Origin: Dermatemys mawii
Taxonomy: Eukaryota > Chordata > Testudines > Dermatemydidae
DNA length: 64,000 nucleotides
Direction of reading: 5' to 3'
NCBI GenBank assembly: GCA_007922305.1
Contig: ML677386.1
Span: forward strand, 10,273,830-10,337,829
Below are positions 46,431 through 57,565 of the stretch, piece by piece. Made by a program: the position numbers and the translations under genes. A model generated the notes under the pieces. That model was not told the origin of the DNA and made no database searches. It saw only the letters and a program-made list of their open reading frames with translations. The first letter of the stretch is position 1; the number at the start of each line of letters is the position of its first letter.

Positions 46431-49400
46431 TCCCTGCAGCTCACTACATCCAGGTTTCATGATTCTCTTGTGTTGTCCCATTTCGTGTAATGTGCCATCC
46501 CAAATTTAGCTCTGAATTAATTATCCTCCAGAATAAAAAAATATTCCATTCCAAGCTTCTCCTTGTTTCCCAAGCTGACACCAGTGCATAATTCATCAGC
46601 TTTAATAGATGATGTAGAAAAACACAAAAATAGCAAGGGCTTTTAATGATCATTTTCGGGGAGGGAAGATCCCATGAGAGAGAATAGCATCTGAGGCCAT
46701 TTTACTATATACCATGACTTTTAGGCCCTGTTTAGTCACATGGATTTCTGGTTAAAGGGCAGAAGGAGCTGGCAAAGATGTCTCATCTTACTTCTGCCCT
46801 TCTTGTCCATAACCCCACACACAGACTTGCACCCAAATGAACTTTCACGTCTTGGTAAACCAGTATGAATAGGTCAGCAAGGTGAATGAAGTTTTTCCCC
46901 ACAACCTTCCACTGAACATTTATTGTGAGAAGAGTCCTAGTATAACGTGTCTGCCAGAAAAGCAGCCCTTCTGTCTTTGAGTTCAGCTCAACAGTTTATG
47001 AAAAGTCAAAGTAAATCTTATTTTATGGTCACTATGAAACATGATAGATAAATGAGCTAAACTGTGGAACTGTAAAGATTAGATTGGCAAATAAGTCTGC
47101 TTATAGTGCATTCACGCCCATGGTGCATGCAGAAGGTAAAGCAAGATGTGGTCTATCCATACTTTCATCCAGAATAGCTATTAATGGAATAGACAGTTCA
47201 AAGAAGAGTTGCATTTGAAAAATGGCCAGGACAAAAATAACCTGTGGAGATAAAAGACGCATTTACTTCTCCTTAAAGGGCTGACTGCATTCCCTTTTTT
47301 AATCTTTCATGAATGAATTATGCATGTTTTTATGCCTGCCCTATGCATTAGGTATTACTGCACATGACCTTAGAGGACTTGTTTTTTCTGTAATAGCCCA
47401 AAGGGAATGCTGTAGGCAATCACATATCCCTTGTCGGTACTATGATTAAGGACATCCTGATTGCTGAAAAAAGATTGTAAGGCAGCTAATAATATTATAA
47501 CTTTGGCAATGGCGTACTAATTTTGAACCATATATTTTAAATAATGGTATGAAAACCCATCTTTTTAAAGTCATAGATAAGTTTTTTTGACGATAAACAT
47601 TCATAGTGACATTGGATTAGTGGAATTCAATGAGTTGTGGGCATGGAGCAAACTCATTTTTCTAAAGCTGATGGATAGCTTAGTTTTGTAAGCCAATTAT
47701 TTTGAATGGATTTCAATTTGACTTAGACTAAATATCGTTAAACATCACCATGGATCTAAGAAAAACCAACCAAGGAGCACAAGAAAACATGTTTTTTAAG
47801 ACTAAGTTCAAGTACAAATGGAAACATAGAACACGTAGAAGAGGCTTTATCAAAATCTACTACTCAGAACAGATTTAGGTAGGCAAGTTCTCTCTCATAG
47901 TTCTTTGTTGTGACAGAGGTTGCTGCTGAAACAAAAAAAAAAAAAAGACTAAGAATAAATCACTCATAAGGATTAGTCCTAAGTAAATGCACTTGATTTC
48001 TTGATCACAGAGAAAAGTGGATTGTTCAGATTTAGAGTATCCATATTAGAGTTCTTAAAGTATTGTTGAATTCAAAAGGGTTGTAAATGAGTTTGAATTA
48101 CAGAAAATCCAAACCATTATTGTCTTCTCTGTAAATTATAGTCTAAATTTTCCAACTGGTCAATAAAATTGTAGCTCTAAAGTTCACATCTGTACTTACA
48201 AATTGTGTATGCAAAGGTGTGCTTAATTCGTACAATTATCCATTTTGCACATGCAAATAAGCAGCTATAATTTAGGATGACCAGTTTTTAATATTTGATG
48301 TTTCATAGGTGCGTACAAACTGGGTTCCTGTAAAATCAAAATATATTTGTCTGAGCCACAGAAACAGCGTGTTGACAGGGGAAATTATAGGGGTATTGCA
48401 GATCTGGTCGGCTAAAAGATGAATCAGATGCAGTCACTGCTTGAACTGTATCTCTGATAAGATCATTCAGACATTTAAGGATCTCAATTAGGAGAACAAA
48501 TTGTGAGATTCCATAGCACACTAACAAAGTTCCAGTCAATGTCCAGTCAGGAAATCAACAAACATTAGTGTCTGAAATTACAATGGAATTCAGGGAGAAT
48601 TACATATGTACATATGGATAATAAAGCTCTCTCTTGCAGCACATGACTACTTTGTGTTATTAGCGACAAAAAAGTAATAATTCCACAGAAATACACTTAT
48701 TTCTGTTCTGTCAAAATGTAGTAAAGTGGGATTGAGAGCTACATTTAGTCTTACAAGATCCTTGCTGGTCACCATATCTAATAGAACAAACCCTGGGCAT
48801 TATGGGCAGGAAACAAAGACCACAACAACTGCAGGGTCCACACAATGAAGCCAAATGACCTGCAATAATGGAGGAAGTGGTTGTAGCATTTATATTTTGT
48901 ATGACCTTAATTTAGCAGTAAGCCTCAGTATTTTCTCTGTATAGACACGGTCAGGCTCCAGTTAGGTTAAATGAGATGATAGGTAATGCTTTCCAGGTGA
49001 AACATTTCTCCTTATGGTGGCTTCAGGACTTTCATTCATTAAAGGGCATGTCTCTGCCCAGTCTTGATTGGTCTCTTATAAAAGGTGATGCACATTTCTC
49101 TGGTTGAGGGACAGGAATGGTTCTGCTCAAAGTAAAGAGTCTACATAAGCATTAAAGAGCAAATAAGTAAAAGGAGCTACCTCTTAGCCTTCCAGACACA
49201 GATCCTTAAAGTCATCCAGAGGCTTATCTCCCATTGATTTCAATGGAAGGTATATGCCTAAGTATCTTTGAGGATAGTGGGCCCTCATGAATTCTGTTAG
49301 GCAAGTCAGTTTTCTCTCCAGGCTGTCTCTGGTAGCATGTGTCATCTACCACAGCTGAAGGAAAGCCAACTGTTAAGCCGATTAATCACACGTGATGGCT

Positions 49401-49638
49401 CAGTTTTGTCCAGCAGACATTGTGATGCTTCATTTAGGACTATAAAATGTTTAAATCTTAAGACTCTGTGCGAGGGTAACCCTTTCCTACACACCTTTCT
49501 TTATATTTTTCCAAAGGCCAAAGCTGTCTTACATTGTGCTATAATGATGGTAAATACAGAACAATCCCTCCTCCAGTAGCATTTTCTTGGTGATGGTTGG
49601 TTCGTATTGGCTCTCTTCAGTGTAAAGTTGTCATCTAT
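46431..49638. other. Unassigned AT-rich sequence
   Basis: No gene is supported over 3.2 kb. A 14-base A run lies at 47932-47945. Positions 49226-49285 (gcttatctcccattgatttc, aatggaaggtatatgcctaa) are a fragment of the palindromic amniote repeat. Confidence 0.45.
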
Positions 49639-50087
49639 TGCAGGGTACTCGGGGTTCCATAGGAATGAGGCACACACACAGCTGCTGAATAAAAGTGGTG
49701 AGTTTATTGAAGGCAAAAATGGCACACCTGCAACGGGGGCTCCCTTTGTTGCTGCCACTGAGACGGGGAAAGCCCGACGCACTGGAGCAATGCTTGGGGT
49801 GAAGCCCACCGCTCGTGGGAACACAGGCAGAGAAATAACAGGAACATTTGCATCTCATACATACCTCATGAATAACTAATACCTTGTTTTTGTCTTATTA
49901 GTATTACATAATGCAAGCAGGTGTCTTATTAGTATTGCACAAGGCGAGCAGGCACTGAAAACCGGAGAGCACTGTTATGCAAAGTATGTAATAACAAAGC
50001 AGCAACCGATAACAGAACCATGACCGGTAATACCCTTTCTTTCCCTGGAGTCGAGGTGGGGAGCGCTCCTAACTGCCCACCGTTACA
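49639..50087 (-). mobile_element. Probable solo LTR, antisense (449 bp)
   Basis: On the minus strand it begins TGTAACGGTGGGCAG and ends GAGTACCCTGCA, giving TG...CA termini. A polyA signal AATAAA (plus-strand TTTATT at 49703-49708) lies about 65 bases before the end, followed by a GT-rich stretch (gctgtgtgtgtgcctc), as in R/U5. Upstream is a tandem 'taatactaataagacac' pair. No coding part is adjacent. A target duplication is not clear. Confidence 0.65.
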
Positions 50088-51614
50088 ATTTCTTCTGGCC
50101 TCCTACATCATCTTGTAGGAAACCTTTCCCAGCATGCCTTTCTGGAGCTGGCCCTTTAAATTTGTGGGTGACAGGCAGTTCCAATTATATTGCAACTGTC
50201 TGCAGCAGCAGCATTTCTGTCTCTAACAGTAAGTATTCCTAACTCTTATGATGTTTTTCCCTTTCTTGTTTTTGAGGTGATGCGTGGTTTCATCCCTTTT
50301 GTGACATCTCTTGTACAAGACTGCCCGACAGATTTTTGCCAGTCAGAAGATTATCCTTCTTGGCTTCCTTATGCCATTTTCTTTCCAATGAAGCTCCACG
50401 ACTTTAGATGTCAGAAGGCCTATGACCTAAACTGGGAGATGGCCAAAGAAAGGGCAGGACACAAGGGCCATAGGCATTTGCTATTCATAGAGATTAGAAT
50501 GTGTATTGTTAAAATGTATGTCACTAGAGGTGAATCTTGTCCCATGACAATAAGAAGTAGAGTTGCTTCTTGAATAATTCGTTATCTGAAGGAGGGTGGA
50601 GAGAAGTTTCTTTTGAACAAATCTATGAAGCTGCTGTATGATCCTCTGCCCACATTTTTGTTATACAAGATGTTGAACACAGTAAACACATATACTTCTG
50701 CAGGTGCAGTTTGCTGCAGAACTGTTGTAGCCTGTATTCTTGAGGAGTCCTGTCACCGTATAATATAGAAGGAACCTACTCAGATCCCATCTAGTTAGAG
50801 AATGACTTTTCCTTTTGGAGAATAAATAACTTTTCTTACTTGTGAATATTATTTTGCTGGTTGACAGGTCAGTCTCTAAGTACTCACCTTATCTTCTTTC
50901 TGACTGGATAAAAATTTTCTCCTACAGCTAATCAGAATGAGTTTTGTTCCTTTACCGGTTATATTAGTAGGTTCACTTTTTATTTGCTATGCTACTTCTG
51001 ACATCTTTCTAGTGAGGAGAATCTCTGCTAACCATTTGTAATTTGCACTTTTTTCATAAAAGTTGTTCCCTTTAAGCTTGAGTGAGACTTGATTATTCTG
51101 TATCCAATTTCCAGTCAGGTGTCTCACTTTGCATCTTGTAATCTCTCGTCATAAATAATGTCATTCATGCTAGGAAAGCTAATGGGAGCTTCAAGACAAC
51201 TTATATCAATGCTCAAAAATTGTACTGGTCCAGTTGACCAATTGTGCCAGTACAAATATGCTGAAAGCAAAACCATAGCTAGAGAGACTGACCCTGTCAA
51301 GCAGAGAAATAACATTTGCAGGTAAGAAATAAACAGGCTTCCAAAAACTCAAACTCCAAAACCCAGCATTACCAGCTGGGTAGACCAAATATTTTTTAAA
51401 AAGCAAAAACTTTAATAAGACTGAGACTTTTCATCGGGTACACACAGATCATGATATTGGTAGTGTTAACTCTTGAATTTGTTATGAAGGTCTGATAAAG
51501 GGCTTGGAGACCTGGCCATAATTCATATTTTCAGCAAAGGAAAAAAATTGCTTGAAGATGAAACTTAAAACCTCTCTCTGTTAACCAGGGACCTGGATAA
51601 AATGGGTTCTTTCA
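50088..51614. other. Unassigned sequence
   Basis: The 127-codon plus-strand frame at 50190-50573 is the longest here. It has no recognised domain and I do not call it a gene. Confidence 0.4.
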
Positions 51615-51775
51615 TCTGCATTTCACTTCTGGCTATCTTAGGAACTTCACTGCTCAGCTTGCTGGTTCCTGGGAATCCATTCCTTAAACACCTTATTCTC
51701 CCCATACAATGCATTGGCAGCCAGGGGCCTAACTCAGGGCTGACTGTTGCAATGCCTAAATCCTCTTTGTAAATG
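51615..51775. repeat. Interspersed repeat R3, copy A
   Basis: Shares ordered words with 61180-61450: 'tggctatctta', 'ctgctcagc.tgctggttcct', 'ggcctaactcagggc' / 'gcacataactcagggttg', 'gttgcaa(c/t)(a/g)cctaa'. Class not known. Confidence 0.5.
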
Positions 51776-51990
51776 CAGGCATGTCGCATCTTACGCGTAT
51801 TTAACATACGTGATTTCAGCTTTAAGCGGTTTGCCAGAACAAAAAAAGAGAGGAGAAAATTTTTTTAAAAACTTTCTGCAGGGGGCGCAATTTCACCTCC
51901 CGTTGAAGTGAATGGGTTCTGGCTATACGCCGTTTCCGCTTTATGTGTTAACCACGGAACAGAACCCTCACGCAAGACGCGACATGCCTG
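51776..51990. mobile_element. 215-bp Tigger-like MITE
   Basis: The terminal inverted repeats CAGGCATGTCGCATCTTACG (51776-51795) and CGCAAGACGCGACATGCCTG (51971-51990) match at 18 of 20 positions. The CAGGCAT start resembles Tigger (pogo) elements, which duplicate TA. The right flank is TA; the left flank is TG, consistent with a TA that has mutated. No transposase. Several CpG sites survive in the ends. Confidence 0.7.
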
Positions 51991-52494
51991 TATAGCCTCT
52001 AGGTGTTTTTGAAAATCGCACTAGGTACTTATCTGTATGTTTAGGGGCCTAAATATCTTTTAAAATTATTAGGCACTTAAACACCTTTAAAACTTTGGTC
52101 CTTAGACTGTAGTTCAAACTCTCTGAAATCAGTACTAGTCAGCAAGTTCTTTGTAACTCTCTCAAGGGTACAACTTACAAATGTACTTTATAAAGGCTAA
52201 TTAACTAATTATAATTAGTCTATTAGTCAAATGTGCATTCAGGAACCATTCTAAAGTTTATTGAAGGAGGTCAATCACAGAGTTGTAATGAACTATTCCT
52301 AAGGTTCTTAACAAATGGAATGTGAAATATTAAGAAACTAAAGATAAGGTTTTTCTTAGTGTACCTTTCTCTTCCTTAACATATATGCAGTGCAGCTGTC
52401 TGATATCTGATCAGCCTTTCGGCTGCACAGTAAATAGCAAGCTTCCCACAAGATTTTGAGAATTAGAACACTTTTTCAGTATTACTATGTAACC
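51991..52494. other. Unassigned, with a TTAGGCACTTAAA piece
   Basis: 52000-52105 (gtttttgaaaatcgcactag, aggggcctaaatatctttta, ttattaggcacttaaacacc) belongs to the TTAGGCACCT palindromic family. The rest is unassigned. Confidence 0.45.
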
Positions 52495-53415
52495 AGCGTG
52501 GATTGATTGGAATCAAAATGATTTAAATCACCAATTTTAAGAATGACTTAAATCAGGAGGCAGGATTTCTTTACTTAAATAATTGATTTTAATCTTCTAT
52601 TTGTATTTTTACTTTTCTGGTATTTTCATAAAGAAAGGTTGATTCTTGTTGGTTGGTAATTGTTAAAACATTGATTTGCAACAAAATATTGCTTTTATGA
52701 TACATGTAATGCATTTTGTTAAACAGTAGTATACGCTCAGCTATATACCTCTATGTATGTAATTATATGGTTTTACATTTATTCACATTCTTAATTTTTT
52801 ATGTTACGAATGGTGAATGATGCAGTTACTGTTTACTAGATTATTAATTTTCTCCATGTGATTTGTGTCAACCTCTGTTTGGGTGGAAATTAGAATTCAA
52901 TTAAATATGTACAAAACCAACATTTAAAATTTTTTATTAGTTAAATAAAACTACCTTTAATGTGCTGGATACGTATGGGAAAAAGTAAGTTTATTAAAAC
53001 ATGTTTTGCATTTAAAACTAAGAGAATATTTAGACAAAGGAAATAAGGAATTGAGGTAATTGTTTCTGGTCACCATGTCTGTCAAGATTTTAGAATGAGT
53101 AAATCTCATCCTCTCACCCTCTATTCATGGATTTGAAGACAAAAATAAGCTTCCTTGCTTTTTCAGTTCCCAGTCCATTTCTCAACTTTGAATGAACTAG
53201 TCATTGAACTGAACTAGTTTAATAAACTGAAATGAAGAAAATATTTCTTCTGTACCTGCAGAAGAGACTACTGCTATCAAAAGCTGATTTAGCACTTCAA
53301 CAAACTCTGGTTCCGGATGCCAGTGATTTCCACCAGTTCAGTGATCTGACTTTCTTTAAAACTTCAGCGGCAAATGTGTGCTGCATGATATTAGTATTTA
53401 TTAATTATTTTAATA
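52495..53415 (+). repeat. 1-kb AT-rich interspersed repeat R2, copy B
   Basis: Colinear with 29647-30666, same orientation. The left end (gtggattgattggaatcaaa) fits a decayed DNA-transposon terminus. The right end stops earlier than in copy A. A 63-codon frame inside is chance. Confidence 0.55.
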
Positions 53416-54877
53416 TGTCATAGTAAGTTTAGGCCTTAGGATAGGTAAGTTAGAATGTTCCCTACATGCTATCAATGGTAAACTTGTATAGTTTCCTAAC
53501 TGATAATGTCCCTTAAATGCTCCCCAGTGACAACTTTGAAACTAGTTAAAGCTCCTCTGCTTGTTGCTCCTTCCCTCCCCTTTGCTGTCCCCAACACTAA
53601 AAGGATCTGTTAGAAACTCTGCTTGCTTACTTCTCTGAATAGTAATAATAACCATACAGCTCTCCTCCTGATGCACCAAGCTAATTTAGAAAGCAGACTT
53701 GTATGCTGGAAGGATTTGCCCTGCAGTGGAGACCGTGGAAAGAATCCCATACAAAGAAATATTCTATTAGTGGTCTAGTTTTGTAAACTGCAGCCAAGCC
53801 AGTTATTATTTTACATCTTATAGTCATCACATCCTCAGTAATTAGCATCAAAGGCTACATTTTGCAATGTGGTCTCTTTAAATGTAAGTGCCAAAGCTCT
53901 ATTTTTGTCTTTCCTTTTTGTTTGGTAGCAGATAATGGGAGAGTGAAAGGTTTTCTAACAGTTGCTGACAAATCACAATATCCTTAATGAAGAAAGTGTT
54001 ATCCTATCTGAATGGAATGTCTGATAGGGCAGTTTCATTATTCTATACAATAAATATTGTATTAGATTGTTGCTTACTGTATTTTTCTCCTGCTCAACTC
54101 CAGTCTTACTTTTCCACAAAAGTGGGTAACATTTTATCTAGCATATTGTGTGAAAATCCTGTAATCTTTTGTTGTACAGGTAAATCTAAGTGGCTATGCA
54201 GTTTCTAGAATAACTCCCATTTTCCTTTCCAATCACATTAATTACAAATAGCAAGAGTATTGCAAAACATTAATCAAGTTTTGTCAAGAAAAAATTCAGG
54301 AAGGGCACTCTGAGCATAGAGTGAATGAGTATCCATCTCTGAGCTTCAGAAGGAGGACAAGGAAGCCACATTTTTGTTTTCGTAATACTAAAAAATTCTT
54401 GTTGTAAAAAGTTGCTCTCTCTCTTTTTAATAATCAGATTTAAAGTGCAGACTATTCCTCTCACAAACAGAAATAGACTGGTGCTGCAGCTCTGGCTGTG
54501 AGCACATGTACAAAATCATAGAGAATGAAAGTTCACCTGGGCAAATGAGACTTGTTCTCTCAGTTGACAGAAATGTATGGTGGGGGGAAGTATATAAAGT
54601 GAGTAAGGGACTTTTAACACTCTTTTGCTAGAAGGAGACTGATACTGATTGAATGTGTAGTTTTTTATGAATTCTGAAGTTATGATAAATAACAATATCC
54701 AGCGCGAAGTCCACAAGGCATTACAACTAAGTTATCTCAGTTCTGTTACATCAATCTTTTCAGCAATATTTAAAAACCAGTAACATCCTGAGGTGGAAAG
54801 ATCTCCCAAAGAGAAGTAAATCACAACTAGCATGTTAATCATTAATCAAATTTTAGACCTGAAAGATCAAATACAAC
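53416..54877. other. Unassigned sequence
   Basis: No gene or clear mobile-element end is recognised. Confidence 0.4.
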
Positions 54878-54889
54878 ACTAGACATTTA
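54878..54889. repeat. Fold-back element target-site duplication, left copy
   Basis: ACTAGACATTTA, identical to 55100-55111. Confidence 0.8.
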
Positions 54890-55099
54890 GAAGTGACAAA
54901 GAGTCCTGTGGCACCTTAAAGACTAACTAAAGTATTAGAGCATAAGCTATCGTGGGGTAATACCCACTTCATCGGATGCATCTGACGAAGTGGGTATTAC
55001 CCCACGATAGCTTATGCTCTAATACTTTAGTTAGCCTTTAAGGTGCCACAGGACTCTGTCACTTCTGCAATTCCAGACTAACACGGCTACCTCTCTGAT
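54890..55099 (+). mobile_element. PLE-type fold-back element (210 bp) with perfect target duplication
   Basis: Inverted arms at 54890-54976 and about 54981-55065 meet at a GATGCATC centre. The arms are almost identical to the ends of the PLE at 42880-44267 (gtcctgtggcaccttaaaga, ctaactaaa, gcataagct). A one-sided 34-base tail (55066-55099) contains CCAGACTAACACGGCTACC and ends CTCTGAT, the same as the PLE tail. A perfect 12-bp duplication flanks it. It has no coding capacity. It looks like a minimal derivative: two pseudo-LTR ends, joined head to head, moved by a PLE. Confidence 0.8.
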
Positions 55100-55111
55100 A
55101 CTAGACATTTA
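55100..55111. repeat. Fold-back element target-site duplication, right copy
   Basis: ACTAGACATTTA, identical to 54878-54889. Confidence 0.8.
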
Positions 55112-55294
55112 AAAAGGTGAGTCTGTCTGTTACTTACAGCACATTACAGCTGTGATATGCAGTTTTAAATCTGTGATTCTGAATCACTTTCAGGAATTCA
55201 GAAAGACTCTCAATGTGTATGTAATATTACTCTATGGATGTTCAGGTGATACTGGTGATCAGCAAATTTTCTGAGGGGAAGGATCCTGTTATGG

Positions 55295-55520
55295 CTTGAG
55301 TACAGGGCTGGGAGTCATTAGGTCTGGTTACTAATCCTGTCTCTGCTGTGTGACCTCGAGCATGTCAGGTTAACCTCTCTATGCCTACATACAATAATGA
55401 TAATACCCACTTACATCATAGGCATGTGTGAGACGCAAGTCATCCAGGTTTGTAAAGGGCTTTGAGATCCTCAGATAAAAGATGCTATAAAGGCCAAAGT
55501 ATTATTAATTATTATTATTT
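55295..55520 (+). mobile_element. MIR SINE, sense
   Basis: 'gagtacagggctgggagtca', 'tgtctctgctgtgtgacctc', 'aacctctctatgcc', 'aataatgataataccca', then 'gtaaagggctttgagatcct' and 'aaagatgctataaaggc'. The last words are the extended 3' part seen in long MIR copies of reptiles. Confidence 0.75.
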
Positions 55521-57470
55521 CTGTACTGTGGGAAATCATTGCTTTTCATTTTTGCCTGTTTCTACACCTGTGGCTTCCAAATGGGATGGGGAAGAGAAAT
55601 GCCGGAGTACCAGGAGAAAGGCTGTTCTCTTCTCACAGAGCCACATGCAAACAACCACCTCATGAGAAAAACAAAGCTACAGTGAGCTTAGATTTAAAGT
55701 GGCAGATAGCTGAGGTGATTCTTTGATTCTGGAAGGAGTAGCACTGTGCTCGCAGAATGATCAGGGAGTGTCTCTGTCCCTGTCCTCAGAAGCATGCAGA
55801 GCCCAAGGATCCATGAGAAAATGCAGCACTTTCCCTGTCGAACTCATCACTGGACACCACCTGGATGGTCCTTCTAGCTTTCACGCGCCAGGCAGCACAG
55901 ATCCTCCAAACACCATGCTCCCAAATGCTCCTCTAGCTGCGATTGACTGTTCCCCACTGCTTTTCCTGGAGTAACAGGAACAGTCTAGAGTATAATTCTG
56001 CTTTGAGTAGCATTATGTTACATGAGGAAGGCTACTTAGATCCCTAGAGAACATACTTTATGGATTGGCTTCTCCCCACTGCCCCACTCTCTGTTATGTC
56101 CCTTGCATACAATAGTGAACCCCTCAACCATGGTAGTGTCCAGACTAAGGTCTTCCACAGGTTCCCAAGGAAAAGCATGCTGCAGACTCACTATTCTTAG
56201 CCATCCATGTGGCCCTTATCTGGGCATATTTGATGCTAGTTTGTTTTCCTCTATCATGCAGAATGGAGAGGTACATGGTGCCCAGGCTATTTTGAGTCTG
56301 GTCAGAAGCAGCAATCTTTCTGGATTTTCATGAAATTCCCAAACTGATGAGTTATGCACATTCAGAGATAATGTTTGTAAGATATTCCTCAGACATTCAG
56401 TAGTGTGGGATTACATCCAGGGCCTGCAGCTCCTAAAACACAAAGTATGTAGCCACTTGAACTAAAGGAGAATCCCCATTAGATGTAGTGATAGTAGGGT
56501 TTTTATCTTTTCCATGGAAAGCCACTAGAGGGCAACACATCCCCACACATAATGGCTAGTATATTACAGCACATAGGTAAATCAAAGAGGTTGTGATAAG
56601 CACTGGTGTTCTTAGGTGCTTACCTGAAACAAAACTTCAAACCTTTGGCAATCCACACATGCCAAGTGGCAATAGAGGCAATGTAGGTTCCTGGTGATAA
56701 TTGTACAGATCTCACTGTCTGCCACATAGCCTGAGCTATATGATAAGTAACATACCATCATCAGCACAAAGACAAAAGAGGTCGCCACAGATTTCCTTAT
56801 CTCATGATATAATAGGATTCCATTCCCTACCATTTCCAAACTCTGATATTACAGTTCAGGCTGCTAAAAGCAATTCTCATAAGGGTAGCATTTCTCTGCA
56901 ACATTTCTTGAAGGCTGCTTTGCTCAAGTTTTGTTTCCCACTGCAGCTCTGAAAGAGAGAATAACAGCAGGAGGCAGGAAAATAAAAGACGTTTATCTGA
57001 TTCTCACTGCAGGATTTCCATAACTGAGCAGTAGTAGAAGGGAAAATAATGGGAGCACATTGCTAGAACTTGCCATCAGTCAGAAAATTAATAATGGAAG
57101 AAATTGCCCAAGATTTCAGAACACCTGGAATCAGATGCTGCGAAATGGGATTTAACCATTCCTGGTTTTGAAATTTATTGTACTAATTCTGCGATGGAGT
57201 TTGTTTTCCTCGTGGCTGCAGAGTAATGAAGAAGCAGAATGGACTTGACTTTAAAATAGCATTCATCTGATTGTCAGACCACCTCCGTCTTACATGTTAA
57301 ATTCAACAGTGACTTCTGATCTGTGCTGGTGTGAGAGATCATAGCTGGGGCCTTTAGATACTACTGTAATACAAATATTAGATAATACTAGTTGCCATTC
57401 CATGCCAGGCACCATTACTTCTGCCTGCTGCTTGAGGAGGTTTCATTCTGTAGCAGTGACGTGTTTTGTG
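55521..57470. other. Unassigned sequence
   Basis: No gene is supported. Frames at 55723-55974 and 56103-56333 lack domains. Confidence 0.4.
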
Positions 57471-57532
57471 AGCAGAGAGTTGTGAGCAGAGGGGGAGGGA
57501 TAGCAGAGAGTTGTGAGCAGAAGGGGAGGGAT
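57471..57532 (+). repeat. 31-bp tandem duplication
   Basis: Two 31-bp units, 57471-57501 and 57502-57532, differ at one base (gagcagaGggggaggg versus gagcagaAggggaggg). Each ends with the first bases of the SINE head, so the duplication includes the SINE/flank border. Confidence 0.85.
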
Positions 57533-57565
57533 AGCTCAGTGGTTTGAGCATTGGCATGCTAAACC
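57523..57565 (+). mobile_element. Head of a turtle-type tRNA-derived SINE, truncated
   Basis: GGGGAGGGATAGCTCAGTGG followed by 'tttgagcattggcatgctaa' is the tRNA-like 5' end of a SINE I associate with turtles. The A box TAGCTCAGTGG (57532-57542) is intact. The B box (GGTTCAATCC-type) expected about 40 bases on is absent; the match ends at 'ctaaacc'. Not a functional tRNA gene. Confidence 0.65.

Noticed and set aside
50190..50573. 127-codon plus-strand frame
   Set aside because: No recognised domain and no flanking splice signals I could defend.
57523..57565. tRNA gene
   Set aside because: Has an A box but no B box, acceptor pairing or cloverleaf; it is a SINE head.
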